Part shown: piece by piece, positions 1 to 5,096 of the stretch
Numbering within the stretch: the first letter of the stretch is position 1
Layout of the letters: each line of letters opens with the position of its first letter
NCBI GenBank assembly: GCA_002469915.1
Contig: DKOG01000028.1
Coordinates: forward strand, 1 to 5,096
Length of the DNA stretch: 5,096 nt
Direction: 5' to 3'
Source: Bacteroidetes bacterium UBA7368
GTDB lineage: Bacteria; Bacteroidota; Rhodothermia; Rhodothermales; UBA10348
The notes under the pieces: model-generated
Told to the model about the DNA's origin: nothing
Databases searched by the model: none
What the model saw: the letters and a program-made list of their open reading frames with translations, nothing else
Position numbers and translations under genes: made by a program

Positions 1-101
1 CGGCAGGGCCCACACCAGGGCGCCCAAAAATCGACCAAGACCGGCTTTGTATGACTCGCTTGGAGTACATCTTCTTCAAAGCTTTGAAGCTCAAATCCCA
101 T
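1..101 (-). CDS. Thioredoxin-domain protein, N-terminal fragment (thioredoxin or CnoX/YbbN-like), cut by the window edge
   Basis: Reading the reverse strand from the ATG at 101-99 gives 33 complete codons and a partial 34th beginning CG (Arg), open to the window edge. The peptide contains [14 protein letters not shown] at residues 20-33, the hallmark of the thioredoxin fold: buried Asp24, Trp29 and the redox-active pair Cys30/Cys33. Thioredoxins reduce or exchange protein disulfides in the cytoplasm. The short leader ([16 protein letters not shown]) has no signal peptide, which fits a cytosolic protein. Its form, a helix of the type F-x-x-D-V-x-x-x-S before PVLVDFWA, resembles the tetratricopeptide thioredoxins of the CnoX/YbbN family, but plain TrxA cannot be excluded because the C-terminal TPR region would lie outside the window. 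The start is the only ATG in frame after an upstream stop-free stretch that includes intergenic sequence; no clear Shine-Dalgarno precedes it. The gene diverges from the propeller lipoprotein gene. The fold is secure; the subfamily is inference. Confidence 0.85.
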   Translation of the reverse strand, partial: MGFELQSFEEDVLQASHTKPVLVDFWAPWCGPC

Positions 102-202
102 AATAAGCGTAGATTTGCTCAGATTATCGATTAAAATCTATACATGATTGCAGATGGCAGCACAAAACGATGCTGTTGATCAACTAACCTAGAATAACCA
201 TT
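102..202. promoter_or_regulatory. Divergent intergenic region with candidate promoters for both flanking genes
   Basis: These 101 bases separate two divergent start codons, so both promoters should lie here. For the - strand gene, TTGTGC (forward 160-165) and TATAGA (forward 137-142) are 17 bases apart; the overlapping TAGATTTT also resembles the Bacteroidota -7 element TAnnTTTG. For the + strand gene, TTGCTC (115-120) and TATACA (139-144) are 18 bases apart. The two candidate -10 boxes overlap, so the promoters would be mutually exclusive if both are real. Matches are partial (3-4 of 6 bases per box), so this is a positional inference. A 10-bp palindrome, GTTGATCAAC, lies at 175-184. Confidence 0.3.
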
Positions 203-1318
203 ATGAGTACTCTCCGTCGATTTGTTGGATTCGCATTCACGGCATTTTTGCCGATTGCGCTCCTAACCGGTTGTGGGACCGGAACCACGGATGAAACCGC
301 AGAAGTGTATGACGCTTCTCAAGACGTATTGCGCTTCGAGAACGAAGGTCATCTAAAGAACATTCGTCAGCTTACCTTCGGTGGCAACAACGCAGAAGCT
401 TATTGGAGCTTTGATGACGAGAAACTGATTTTTCAGAGCGATTGGTCAGAGATTAACGACCAAGGCTGTGATCAGATTTACATCATGGATCCAGATGGGC
501 CGGACGGTTACGAAGAAGTATCTACGGGAGAAGGGCGCACGACCTGTTCTTATTTCCTACCGGACGGACGCATTATTTATGGGTCTACCCACGAGTTTGG
601 GAAAGAGTGTCCTGCACCGATGGCCTATGAGCAAGGACGCTACGTGTGGCCTATTTATCCTAGTTACGACATCTACGTTGCGGAAGCGGACGGATCGAAC
701 CCAGAGGTATTGATTGGGGGAGATGGATACGATACGGAAGCCACCGTATCCCCAGATGGAAAATGGATCATTTTCACTTCAACGCGCTCCGGGGATCTAG
801 AACTGTGGAGATACGAAGTTGAAACCGGTGATTTGCTACAGCTAACGAACACGTTAGGATATGATGGAGGGGCGTTTTTCTCTCCAAACTCCCAGCAGAT
901 CGTTTGGCGCGCTAGTCGTCCAGAAGGCGAAGCGGCAGAAGTGTATAAAGGCCTTCTCTCAAATGACGTTGTGGAGCCATCTGCTCTAAATATTTTTGTA
1001 GCAGATATTGATGGATCTAATGTGCGCCAGATTACAGACCTGCCTGGAGCGAACTGGGCCCCATTCTTCCATCCTTCAGGTGAAAAAGTTCTCTTTACAA
1101 CGAATCACCACCAAGATAATGGCCGCGGTCGCATCTTCGATATCTTTATGATCAACTTGGATGGGACCGGTATCGAGCAGGTTACGCATTCAGGCACCTT
1201 TGATGGTTTCCCGATGTTTTCTAACGATGGAAAACGCTTGGTATTTGCCAGTAATAGGAACCTAGAAGGCATTGAATCGCGAGATACTAACGTTTTCATT
1301 GCCGAATGGGTTGACTAA
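203..1318 (+). CDS. PD40/TolB-like beta-propeller lipoprotein
   Basis: The 371-residue product starts with a lipoprotein signal peptide: MSTLRR, a hydrophobic stretch at 8-20, then lipobox LTGC at 21-24, making Cys24 the predicted lipidation site. The mature part consists of TolB/WD40-like PD40 repeats, seen as recurring [F/S]-S-x-[D/N]-G-K-x-[I/L]-x-[F/Y] strands near residues 68-78, 116-127, 180-194, 223-236, 286-300 and 336-352, most preceded by D-x-D-G-[S/T] turns (about 161-165, 268-272, 318-322). That suggests a six-bladed or larger propeller outside the inner membrane. It lacks the separate N-terminal domain of true TolB and has no Pal or Tol genes nearby, so it should not be called tolB. 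Three mature cysteines (89, 115, 136) cluster in the first half and could form a disulfide. The role is unknown; such propellers usually bind proteins or glycans. No Shine-Dalgarno is evident before ATG 203, but the signal peptide supports this start. A hairpin follows the gene, so it is probably not in the metal operon. Confidence 0.88.
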   Translation: MSTLRRFVGFAFTAFLPIALLTGCGTGTTDETAEVYDASQDVLRFENEGHLKNIRQLTFGGNNAEAYWSFDDEKLIFQSDWSEINDQGCDQIYIMDPDGPDGYEEVSTGEGRTTCSYFLPDGRIIYGSTHEFGKECPAPMAYEQGRYVWPIYPSYDIYVAEADGSNPEVLIGGDGYDTEATVSPDGKWIIFTSTRSGDLELWRYEVETGDLLQLTNTLGYDGGAFFSPNSQQIVWRASRPEGEAAEVYKGLLSNDVVEPSALNIFVADIDGSNVRQITDLPGANWAPFFHPSGEKVLFTTNHHQDNGRGRIFDIFMINLDGTGIEQVTHSGTFDGFPMFSNDGKRLVFASNRNLEGIESRDTNVFIAEWVD

Positions 1319-1341
1319 GTAAATTTAGCCAAGGCTAAATT
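1311..1341 (+). promoter_or_regulatory. Candidate promoter of the tro-like operon overlapping the operator
   Basis: TTGACT (1311-1316, five of six bases of TTGACA) overlaps the stop codon of the upstream gene. A -10-like TAAATT lies at 1336-1341 with a 19-base spacer, inside the right arm of the palindrome; a bound repressor would then cover the -10 box. An alternative -10 is TATATT at 1355-1360, which lacks a good -35 but would start transcription near 1367, inside the following hairpin. The choice cannot be made from sequence alone. Confidence 0.35.
1322..1341. promoter_or_regulatory. Perfect 20-bp inverted repeat, candidate DtxR/MntR/TroR-family operator
   Basis: AATTTAGCC-AA-GGCTAAATT is a perfect palindrome with 9-bp arms around two bases. 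It lies four bases after the stop of the lipoprotein gene and about 50 bases before the troA ATG. Size, symmetry, AT-rich outer arms and GC-containing inner half-sites match the general form of operators bound by metal-dependent DtxR-family dimers, which commonly repress Mn/Fe/Zn transporter operons. The two-base spacer is poor for an RNA hairpin, which favours a protein-binding site. The regulator itself is not seen as a separate gene in the window. The palindrome is directly visible; its function is inferred from shape and position. Confidence 0.65.
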
Positions 1342-1357
1342 GTGAAGTTAAGTGTAT

Positions 1358-1392
1358 ATTGGGGGTTCAGTTCAACTAGACCCCCAATTTTT
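1358..1392 (+). terminator. Rho-independent terminator-like hairpin directly before troA (terminator or attenuator)
   Basis: Arms ATTGGGGGT (1358-1366) and ACCCCCAAT (1380-1388) pair perfectly. A G-T wobble, one mismatch and two more pairs inside leave a five-base loop (TTCAA). The descending arm runs into TTTTT (1388-1392), which ends where the troA ATG begins. This is a good intrinsic terminator on the + strand; there is no matching T tract for the - strand. It would end transcription from the lipoprotein gene. If the operon promoter lies upstream of 1358, it would also act as an attenuator in the troA leader. Confidence 0.72.
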
Positions 1393-2316
1393 ATGCGCCC
1401 ATTTTTTGTACTTTTTCTCGTCTTCATCCTTGCTTTAGGGTGCTCCGCTCCCGAAAACGCGGATGACCCCCGGCTGTCCGTCGTGACCACCACTAGCATG
1501 ATTGCGGATCTTGTGCGTGAGATCGGAGGCGAGCATGTTCGCGTAGAAGGCCTGATGGGTCCAGGAGTGGATCCGCATTTGTATAAGGCATCCGAAGGCG
1601 ATGTCTCCCGCATGACTAACGCAGACGTAGTCTTCTTCAATGGACTTCATCTCGAAGGGAAGATGGTAGATATCTTCGAGCAAATGGGAAGTCGAGGGAT
1701 GTCGGTAGTTGGAGTGACGGAGTTTATCCCAGTAGATCGCCTGCTTGAATCGGAATTATTTGTAGGCAATTATGACCCACATGTGTGGTTTGATGTCCGC
1801 CTCTGGAAGGACGTGGCGCGAACCGTGACTGAAGAACTGAAGCGACAGCGTCCAGAAGTCGAGTCCTATTTTTCCAGCAATGCGGATCGGTATATGGCCG
1901 AATTGGATTCTTTAGATGCTTGGGCGCGAACTGAACTAGCTCGCATCCCAAGGGCATACGCAGCGCTTGTGACCTCGCACGATGCGTTTGGATATTTTGG
2001 CAGAGCCTATGATCTGGACGTGCGTGGTCTACAGGGCATTTCCACGGCAACTGAAGCTGGAACGTCAGACGTGCAAGAACTGGCAGCTTTCGTATCTGAG
2101 CGGCAAATACCAGCCATGTTTTTGGAATCCTCCATTTCCCCCAGAGGAATAGAAGCGGTTTTAGCGGCCGTCAGGTCACGTGGATTTGAAGTTCGGATTG
2201 GAGGTACGTTGTTTGGAGATGCATTGGGGTCACCGGATTCTGATGCGGGAACGTATGTCGGAATGGTTCGCTCTAATGTGCGAACCATCGTTCAAGGACT
2301 TACGCAGGTAAACTGA
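1393..2316 (+). CDS. troA: Metal ABC transporter solute-binding lipoprotein, TroA/ZnuA family (cluster A-I)
   Basis: From ATG 1393 the product has 307 residues: a compact lipoprotein signal peptide (MRPFFVLFLVFILALGC) with predicted lipidated Cys17, then the mature binding protein starting its first strand at VVTTTSMIADLVREIGG (30-46). The four metal ligands are visible: His62 (DPHLY), His130 (DPHVWFD), His196 (SHDAFGYF) and Asp276 (GDALG). Their spacing (68, 66, 80) is very near that of Treponema TroA (His68, His133, His199, Asp279), and the third ligand is His as in TroA/ZnuA, not Glu as in PsaA/MntC-type manganese proteins. There is no His-rich loop of the ZnuA type. It should deliver Mn2+, Zn2+ or Fe2+ to the permease; which metal is not decided. 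A GTG at 1342 in the same frame, preceded by AAGG, would add 17 residues before the signal peptide; I prefer ATG 1393 because it gives a normal signal peptide. The stop overlaps the next start by one base (TGATG). Confidence 0.93.
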   Translation: MRPFFVLFLVFILALGCSAPENADDPRLSVVTTTSMIADLVREIGGEHVRVEGLMGPGVDPHLYKASEGDVSRMTNADVVFFNGLHLEGKMVDIFEQMGSRGMSVVGVTEFIPVDRLLESELFVGNYDPHVWFDVRLWKDVARTVTEELKRQRPEVESYFSSNADRYMAELDSLDAWARTELARIPRAYAALVTSHDAFGYFGRAYDLDVRGLQGISTATEAGTSDVQELAAFVSERQIPAMFLESSISPRGIEAVLAAVRSRGFEVRIGGTLFGDALGSPDSDAGTYVGMVRSNVRTIVQGLTQVN

Positions 2317-3062
2317 TGGAATATGCCATAGATATTCGAGATCTGACGGTCGCGTATCGTGAAAAGCCTGTTTTGTGGGACATTGACCTGCAAGTACCGC
2401 CGGGCGTCCTTTTAGCGATTGTGGGCCCGAACGGGGCGGGGAAGACCACCCTAATTAAGTCCACGCTCGGACTGGTAAAGCCCGCCGCCGGATCCGTGCT
2501 AATACACGGAAAGCCGTATGCCGATCAGCGTGTGAATGTAGCCTACGTCCCACAGCGAGGTAGTGTGGATTGGGACTTCCCAACTAACGTATTAGATGTC
2601 GTGACGATGGGTCTCTACGGCAAATTGGGTTGGTTTAAGCAACCAGCCAAGAAAGAGAAAGTCGCTGCGTTAAAGGCGTTAGCTCAGGTAGGAATGGAGG
2701 ATTTTGCTGATCGACAGATATCGCAATTGTCAGGAGGACAACAGCAACGGGTTTTTTTGGCTCGGGCCTTGGTGCAGGATGCTCGCGTATATTTTATGGA
2801 TGAGCCTTTTCAGGGCGTAGATGCCACGACCGAGCGGGCCATCGTAGATTTACTCCGAGACTTGAGAAAACGGGGCAAAACAGTATGCGTGGTGCATCAT
2901 GACCTTCAGACTGTTCCGGAATACTTTGATGAGGTCATGTTGTTGAACGTGCGAAGAATCGCGTCGGGACCTGTCGGTGAGCAATTCACCGAAGAGAATC
3001 TCAGAGCGACATATGGAGGTCGAGTGGCCTTCGTATCTGCACTCGTCTCAGGCAAGAAATGA
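2316..3062 (+). CDS. troB: Metal ABC transporter ATP-binding protein, TroB/ZnuC/MntB family
   Basis: This 248-residue cytoplasmic ATPase powers import through the TroC/TroD pair. All nucleotide-binding motifs are intact and in order: Walker A GPNGAGKTT (37-45), Q-loop Gln80 (YVPQRG), signature LSGGQQQR (138-145), Walker B VYFMDEP (158-164) with catalytic Glu163, D-loop GVD (167-169) and H-loop His195 (VVHHDL). The sequence after the Q-loop, RGSVDWDFPTNVLDVVTMGLYGKLGWF, is characteristic of ATPases that serve ABC-3 metal permeases; it forms the contact surface for the permease coupling helix. Length is normal for the family. The ATG overlaps the troA stop by one base, with AGG seven bases upstream, and the 3' end overlaps troC by four bases (ATGA), so translation is probably coupled. 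Nothing suggests truncation. The family is certain; the metal is not. Confidence 0.95.
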   Translation: MEYAIDIRDLTVAYREKPVLWDIDLQVPPGVLLAIVGPNGAGKTTLIKSTLGLVKPAAGSVLIHGKPYADQRVNVAYVPQRGSVDWDFPTNVLDVVTMGLYGKLGWFKQPAKKEKVAALKALAQVGMEDFADRQISQLSGGQQQRVFLARALVQDARVYFMDEPFQGVDATTERAIVDLLRDLRKRGKTVCVVHHDLQTVPEYFDEVMLLNVRRIASGPVGEQFTEENLRATYGGRVAFVSALVSGKK

Positions 3063-4192
3063 TAGAACTGTTTTCAGATCTTTTCTCTGATTACACCCTC
3101 CGTACAGTGGCCATGGGGGCTGCCTTGTTGGGAATCACGGCAGGATCCCTTGGCGGTTTTGCATTGCTTCGGAGGCAGAGCCTGCTCGGAGATGCAATTT
3201 CGCACGCTGCACTCCCAGGGATTGCACTCGCCTTTTTGATAACAGGTAGCAAAGCACCTCTTGTGCTCATGACGGGTGCAGCGCTGGCCGGTTGGCTGGG
3301 AGCGGCTCTGATTTCGTCCGTCACCAACCGGACTCGTATCAAATACGACAGCGCGCTTGGCATCATGCTATCCGTCTTTTTCGGTTTTGGCCTAGTGCTC
3401 TTGACCTATATCCAACGCAATCCAGACGCCAATCAGGCTGGCTTAGAATCATTTCTGTTTGGACAGGCGGCCGCCTTGGTTGAGCGAGATGTCTTTGTCA
3501 TTCTAGGAATAGGAGCCCTCGTCATTTTTCTGATGGGTCTGTTTTGGAAGGAGTTTAAAGTACTTTCCTTCGATCCGGACTTTTTCCAGACGCTCGGATT
3601 TCCCGTTCGCGCGCTGGATCACCTATTGACTGGCTTGTTCGTCATCGCAATTGTAATCGGACTCCAAACGGTAGGAGTAGTGCTCATGAGTGCAATGATC
3701 ATTGCGCCAGGAGCCGCCGCTAGGCAATGGACGGATCGCCTTGGTCGTATGATTATGCTATCTGGATGTATAGGTGCGGTTTCTGGAGTGGGAGGGGCGC
3801 TAATTAGTAGTTCTATACCGGGACTACCAACGGGCCCCACTATTGTGCTCATTGTGAGCTCCATCGTAGTCTTCTCCCTGCTCTTTGCTCCCAATCGGGG
3901 TATTGTATTTAGAAAGTACCGGGAGTGGAAGTCAGGCAAACAGCTTCGAGTCGAGGCGGTGCTAGTAGATATGTACACATTGGCTGCACAGCATTTATCG
4001 GCTGAGTACCCTCATTCGGCCCGTGTTCTCGATGTCATGTCTTCTATGTCAGGACCGGCGCGGCGCACGCTTGGACTTCTGAAAGATCTTGGATTGGCTA
4101 CCCAACTGGATGCCAAGATGTGGTCTCTGACGCCTGAAGGCGTGCGCCGCGCCGAACTCATCATTCAACGTCAGTTCGGGGGAGAGGAATGA
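3059..4192 (+). CDS. troC: Metal ABC transporter permease TroC-like, with C-terminal winged-helix (DtxR-like) extension
   Basis: Residues 1 to about 283 form an ABC-3 family permease with roughly eight hydrophobic segments (near 14-36, 45-63, 66-88, 97-118, 144-164, 188-218, 230-250, 258-277). The family signature RRQSLLGDAISHAALPGIALAF (38-59) and the FKVLSFDPDFFQTLGFP loop (166-182), which contacts the ATPase, are present. The usual permease ends near 280-300 residues; here about 90 more follow a basic linker (FRKYREWKSGKQLR, 284-297). This extension reads as a winged helix: helix at 298-315, helix around 319-331, SGPARRTLGLLKDLGLA (331-347) as helix-turn-helix, then wing and LTPEGVRRAELIIQRQF (357-373). 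It resembles the N-terminal domain of DtxR/MntR repressors but ends before the HRLWE-type segment and the dimerisation and metal-binding domain. It could bind DNA, sense transport state or only hold the complex together. AGG six bases before the ATG supports the start; the stop overlaps troD by four bases. Confidence 0.92.
   Translation: MIELFSDLFSDYTLRTVAMGAALLGITAGSLGGFALLRRQSLLGDAISHAALPGIALAFLITGSKAPLVLMTGAALAGWLGAALISSVTNRTRIKYDSALGIMLSVFFGFGLVLLTYIQRNPDANQAGLESFLFGQAAALVERDVFVILGIGALVIFLMGLFWKEFKVLSFDPDFFQTLGFPVRALDHLLTGLFVIAIVIGLQTVGVVLMSAMIIAPGAAARQWTDRLGRMIMLSGCIGAVSGVGGALISSSIPGLPTGPTIVLIVSSIVVFSLLFAPNRGIVFRKYREWKSGKQLRVEAVLVDMYTLAAQHLSAEYPHSARVLDVMSSMSGPARRTLGLLKDLGLATQLDAKMWSLTPEGVRRAELIIQRQFGGEE
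4178..4187 (+). promoter_or_regulatory. Ribosome binding site of troD inside the end of troC
   Basis: The purine run GGGGGAGAGG ends one base before the ATG at 4189, and its GGAG (4181-4184) is four bases away. It lies within the last codons of troC (Gly-Gly-Glu-Glu) and supports the ATGA-overlap start of troD. It is the strongest Shine-Dalgarno in the window, in contrast to the starts at 101, 203 and 1393. Confidence 0.6.
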
Positions 4193-5096
4193 GTCCTTCC
4201 CTTGAAATCCAAGTGATCGCGGTTGTTGTAGCCGTGGCGTGTGCACTTCCCGGCACGTTCTTGGTCTTACAGCGCATGTCTATGATGAGCGATGCGATTA
4301 GTCACGCCATCTTGCCCGGAATTGTAGTGGCCTTCTTTTTCACGGGGACCTTGAGTTCACCATGGCTCATATTGGGTGCTGCAATGGCGGGAGTTCTTAC
4401 TGTGGCTTTGGTTGAAGTGCTCCGGAAAACGGGACTTTTAAAAGAAGATGCTGCCATTGGAATTGTGTTTCCAGCCTTGTTTAGCGTGGGCGTGATTCTA
4501 ATCGCGCGATATGCTGGTGATGTGCATTTAGATATCGATGCTGTTCTGTTGGGTGAATTGGCCTTTGCACCATTCGACAGAATGGTCATTGGAGGTATCG
4601 ATATTGGACCCCGGTCTTTGATCATCATGCTGTGCGTACTTCTGTTGAATCTGATCTTTATCCTGGTCTTCTTTAAAGAGCTAAAACTGACCACATTCGA
4701 TCGGGCTTTGGCTGGCGCCCTCGGCTTCGCACCCGCCCTGTTACATTATATATTAATGGGCATTGTATCTGTGACGGCGGTTGGAGCCTTCGATGCCGTC
4801 GGATCTATTCTAGTGGTCGCGCTCATGGTGGCCCCTCCGGCATCTGCGTATATGCTGACGGACAAACTAAAAAACATGATCTGGCTCTCGGTTATTATTG
4901 GCATCCTTTCTGCCATCTCGGGATACTGGATGGCCCGGGTGCTGGACGCGTCTATCGCTGGATCTATGGCTTCAATGAGTGGACTCTTCTTCGTAGTGAT
5001 TGTTTTTCTTGCACCGGGAAGGGGAATCTGGTGGACCTACCGACTGAAAACACTGCAAAAACTTCGATTTAGCACGGAAATGTTAACTATTCACCT
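4189..5096 (+). CDS. troD: Metal ABC transporter permease TroD-like, 3' end cut by the window
   Basis: The frame is open from ATG 4189 to the last base: 302 complete codons and part of a Leu codon. It is the second ABC-3 permease, expected to pair with TroC as the membrane channel. The signature LQRMSMMSDAISHAILPGIVVAF (27-49) matches the equivalent segment of TroC. The cytoplasmic coupling region FFKELKLTTFDRALAGALGF (161-180) is typical of TroD. Hydrophobic segments lie near 6-26, 41-53, 57-76, 88-106, 143-162, 183-217, 229-248 and 262-275. After residue 277 (PGRGIWWTYRLKTLQKLRFSTEMLTIH) the chain leaves the membrane and begins an amphipathic helix. Treponema TroD and many relatives carry a long cytoplasmic C-terminus, often winged-helix-like, so the protein probably continues by several tens of residues. 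The start overlaps the troC stop (ATGA). Confidence 0.93.
   Translation, partial: MSPSLEIQVIAVVVAVACALPGTFLVLQRMSMMSDAISHAILPGIVVAFFFTGTLSSPWLILGAAMAGVLTVALVEVLRKTGLLKEDAAIGIVFPALFSVGVILIARYAGDVHLDIDAVLLGELAFAPFDRMVIGGIDIGPRSLIIMLCVLLLNLIFILVFFKELKLTTFDRALAGALGFAPALLHYILMGIVSVTAVGAFDAVGSILVVALMVAPPASAYMLTDKLKNMIWLSVIIGILSAISGYWMARVLDASIAGSMASMSGLFFVVIVFLAPGRGIWWTYRLKTLQKLRFSTEMLTIH

Noticed and set aside
74..89. Perfect 16-bp palindrome CTTCAAAGCTTTGAAG
   Set aside because: It lies inside the thioredoxin coding sequence (codons for Leu-Gln-Ser-Phe-Glu-Glu), so coding explains the sequence and no function as an operator is supported.
3..134. Open + strand frame ending just before the lipoprotein gene, reading [15 protein letters not shown] from an internal ATG
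   Set aside because: It is antisense to the clearly recognisable thioredoxin sequence and shows no family motif of its own.
175..184. 10-bp palindrome GTTGATCAAC upstream of the lipoprotein gene
   Set aside because: Short, unlike the palindrome at 1322-1341, and a length that arises often by chance; noted only within the intergenic feature.
184..199. CTAACCTAGAATAAC resembling half of a DtxR/IdeR box before the lipoprotein gene
   Set aside because: There is no symmetric partner arm and no match to the TTTAGCC-type palindrome found at 1322-1341.
203..1318. Annotation of the propeller lipoprotein as TolB of the Tol-Pal system
   Set aside because: PD40 repeats alone are not specific; the TolB N-terminal domain and neighbouring tol or pal genes are absent, and the protein has a lipobox.
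4302..4694. 130-codon open frame on the - strand within troD
   Set aside because: A shadow of the permease coding frame: low-complexity Ser/Thr/Lys/Pro-rich product without recognisable motifs, opposite an intact family protein.
1..5096. CRISPR arrays, insertion sequences, tRNA or rRNA genes, and phage or defence modules
   Set aside because: No direct repeat series, terminal inverted repeats, transposase motifs or RNA gene signatures were seen; the window is almost fully occupied by ordinary coding genes.

Overview
The window holds most of a manganese/zinc/iron-type ABC importer operon (troABCD-like, ABC-3 permease family) on the + strand. It is preceded by a periplasmic beta-propeller lipoprotein gene and, at the left edge, the start of a divergent thioredoxin-fold gene on the - strand. 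The base composition is balanced, with about half G+C. Several starts (thioredoxin, propeller lipoprotein, troA) have no clear Shine-Dalgarno sequence, while the overlapping internal operon genes have purine-rich ones. Two predicted lipoproteins and a periplasmic PD40 propeller point to a Gram-negative cell. A Bacteroidota/Rhodothermia-like or related lineage would fit, but nothing here proves the taxonomy.

Layout. 1-101 (-): N-terminus of a thioredoxin-domain protein with an intact WCGPC motif, cut by the window edge. 102-202: divergent intergenic region with candidate promoters for both directions. 203-1318 (+): PD40/TolB-like propeller lipoprotein. 1319-1392: a dense control region with a perfect 20-bp inverted repeat that looks like a DtxR/MntR/TroR-type operator, then a GC-rich hairpin with a T tract ending exactly at the proposed troA ATG. 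1393-2316: troA-like solute-binding lipoprotein. 2316-3062: troB-like ATPase. 3059-4192: troC-like permease with a C-terminal winged-helix extension. 4189-5096: troD-like permease, running off the right edge.

The four transporter genes overlap by 1, 4 and 4 bases, so they are almost certainly co-transcribed and translationally coupled. TroA would capture the metal outside the inner membrane, TroC and TroD would form the channel, and TroB would power it. The most interesting points are the regulatory ones: the operator-like palindrome in front of the operon, the terminator-like hairpin between it and troA, and the winged-helix domain fused to TroC. The last resembles the permease-repressor fusion YtgCR of Chlamydia, but the domain here is much shorter and lacks the part of DtxR proteins that senses metal.
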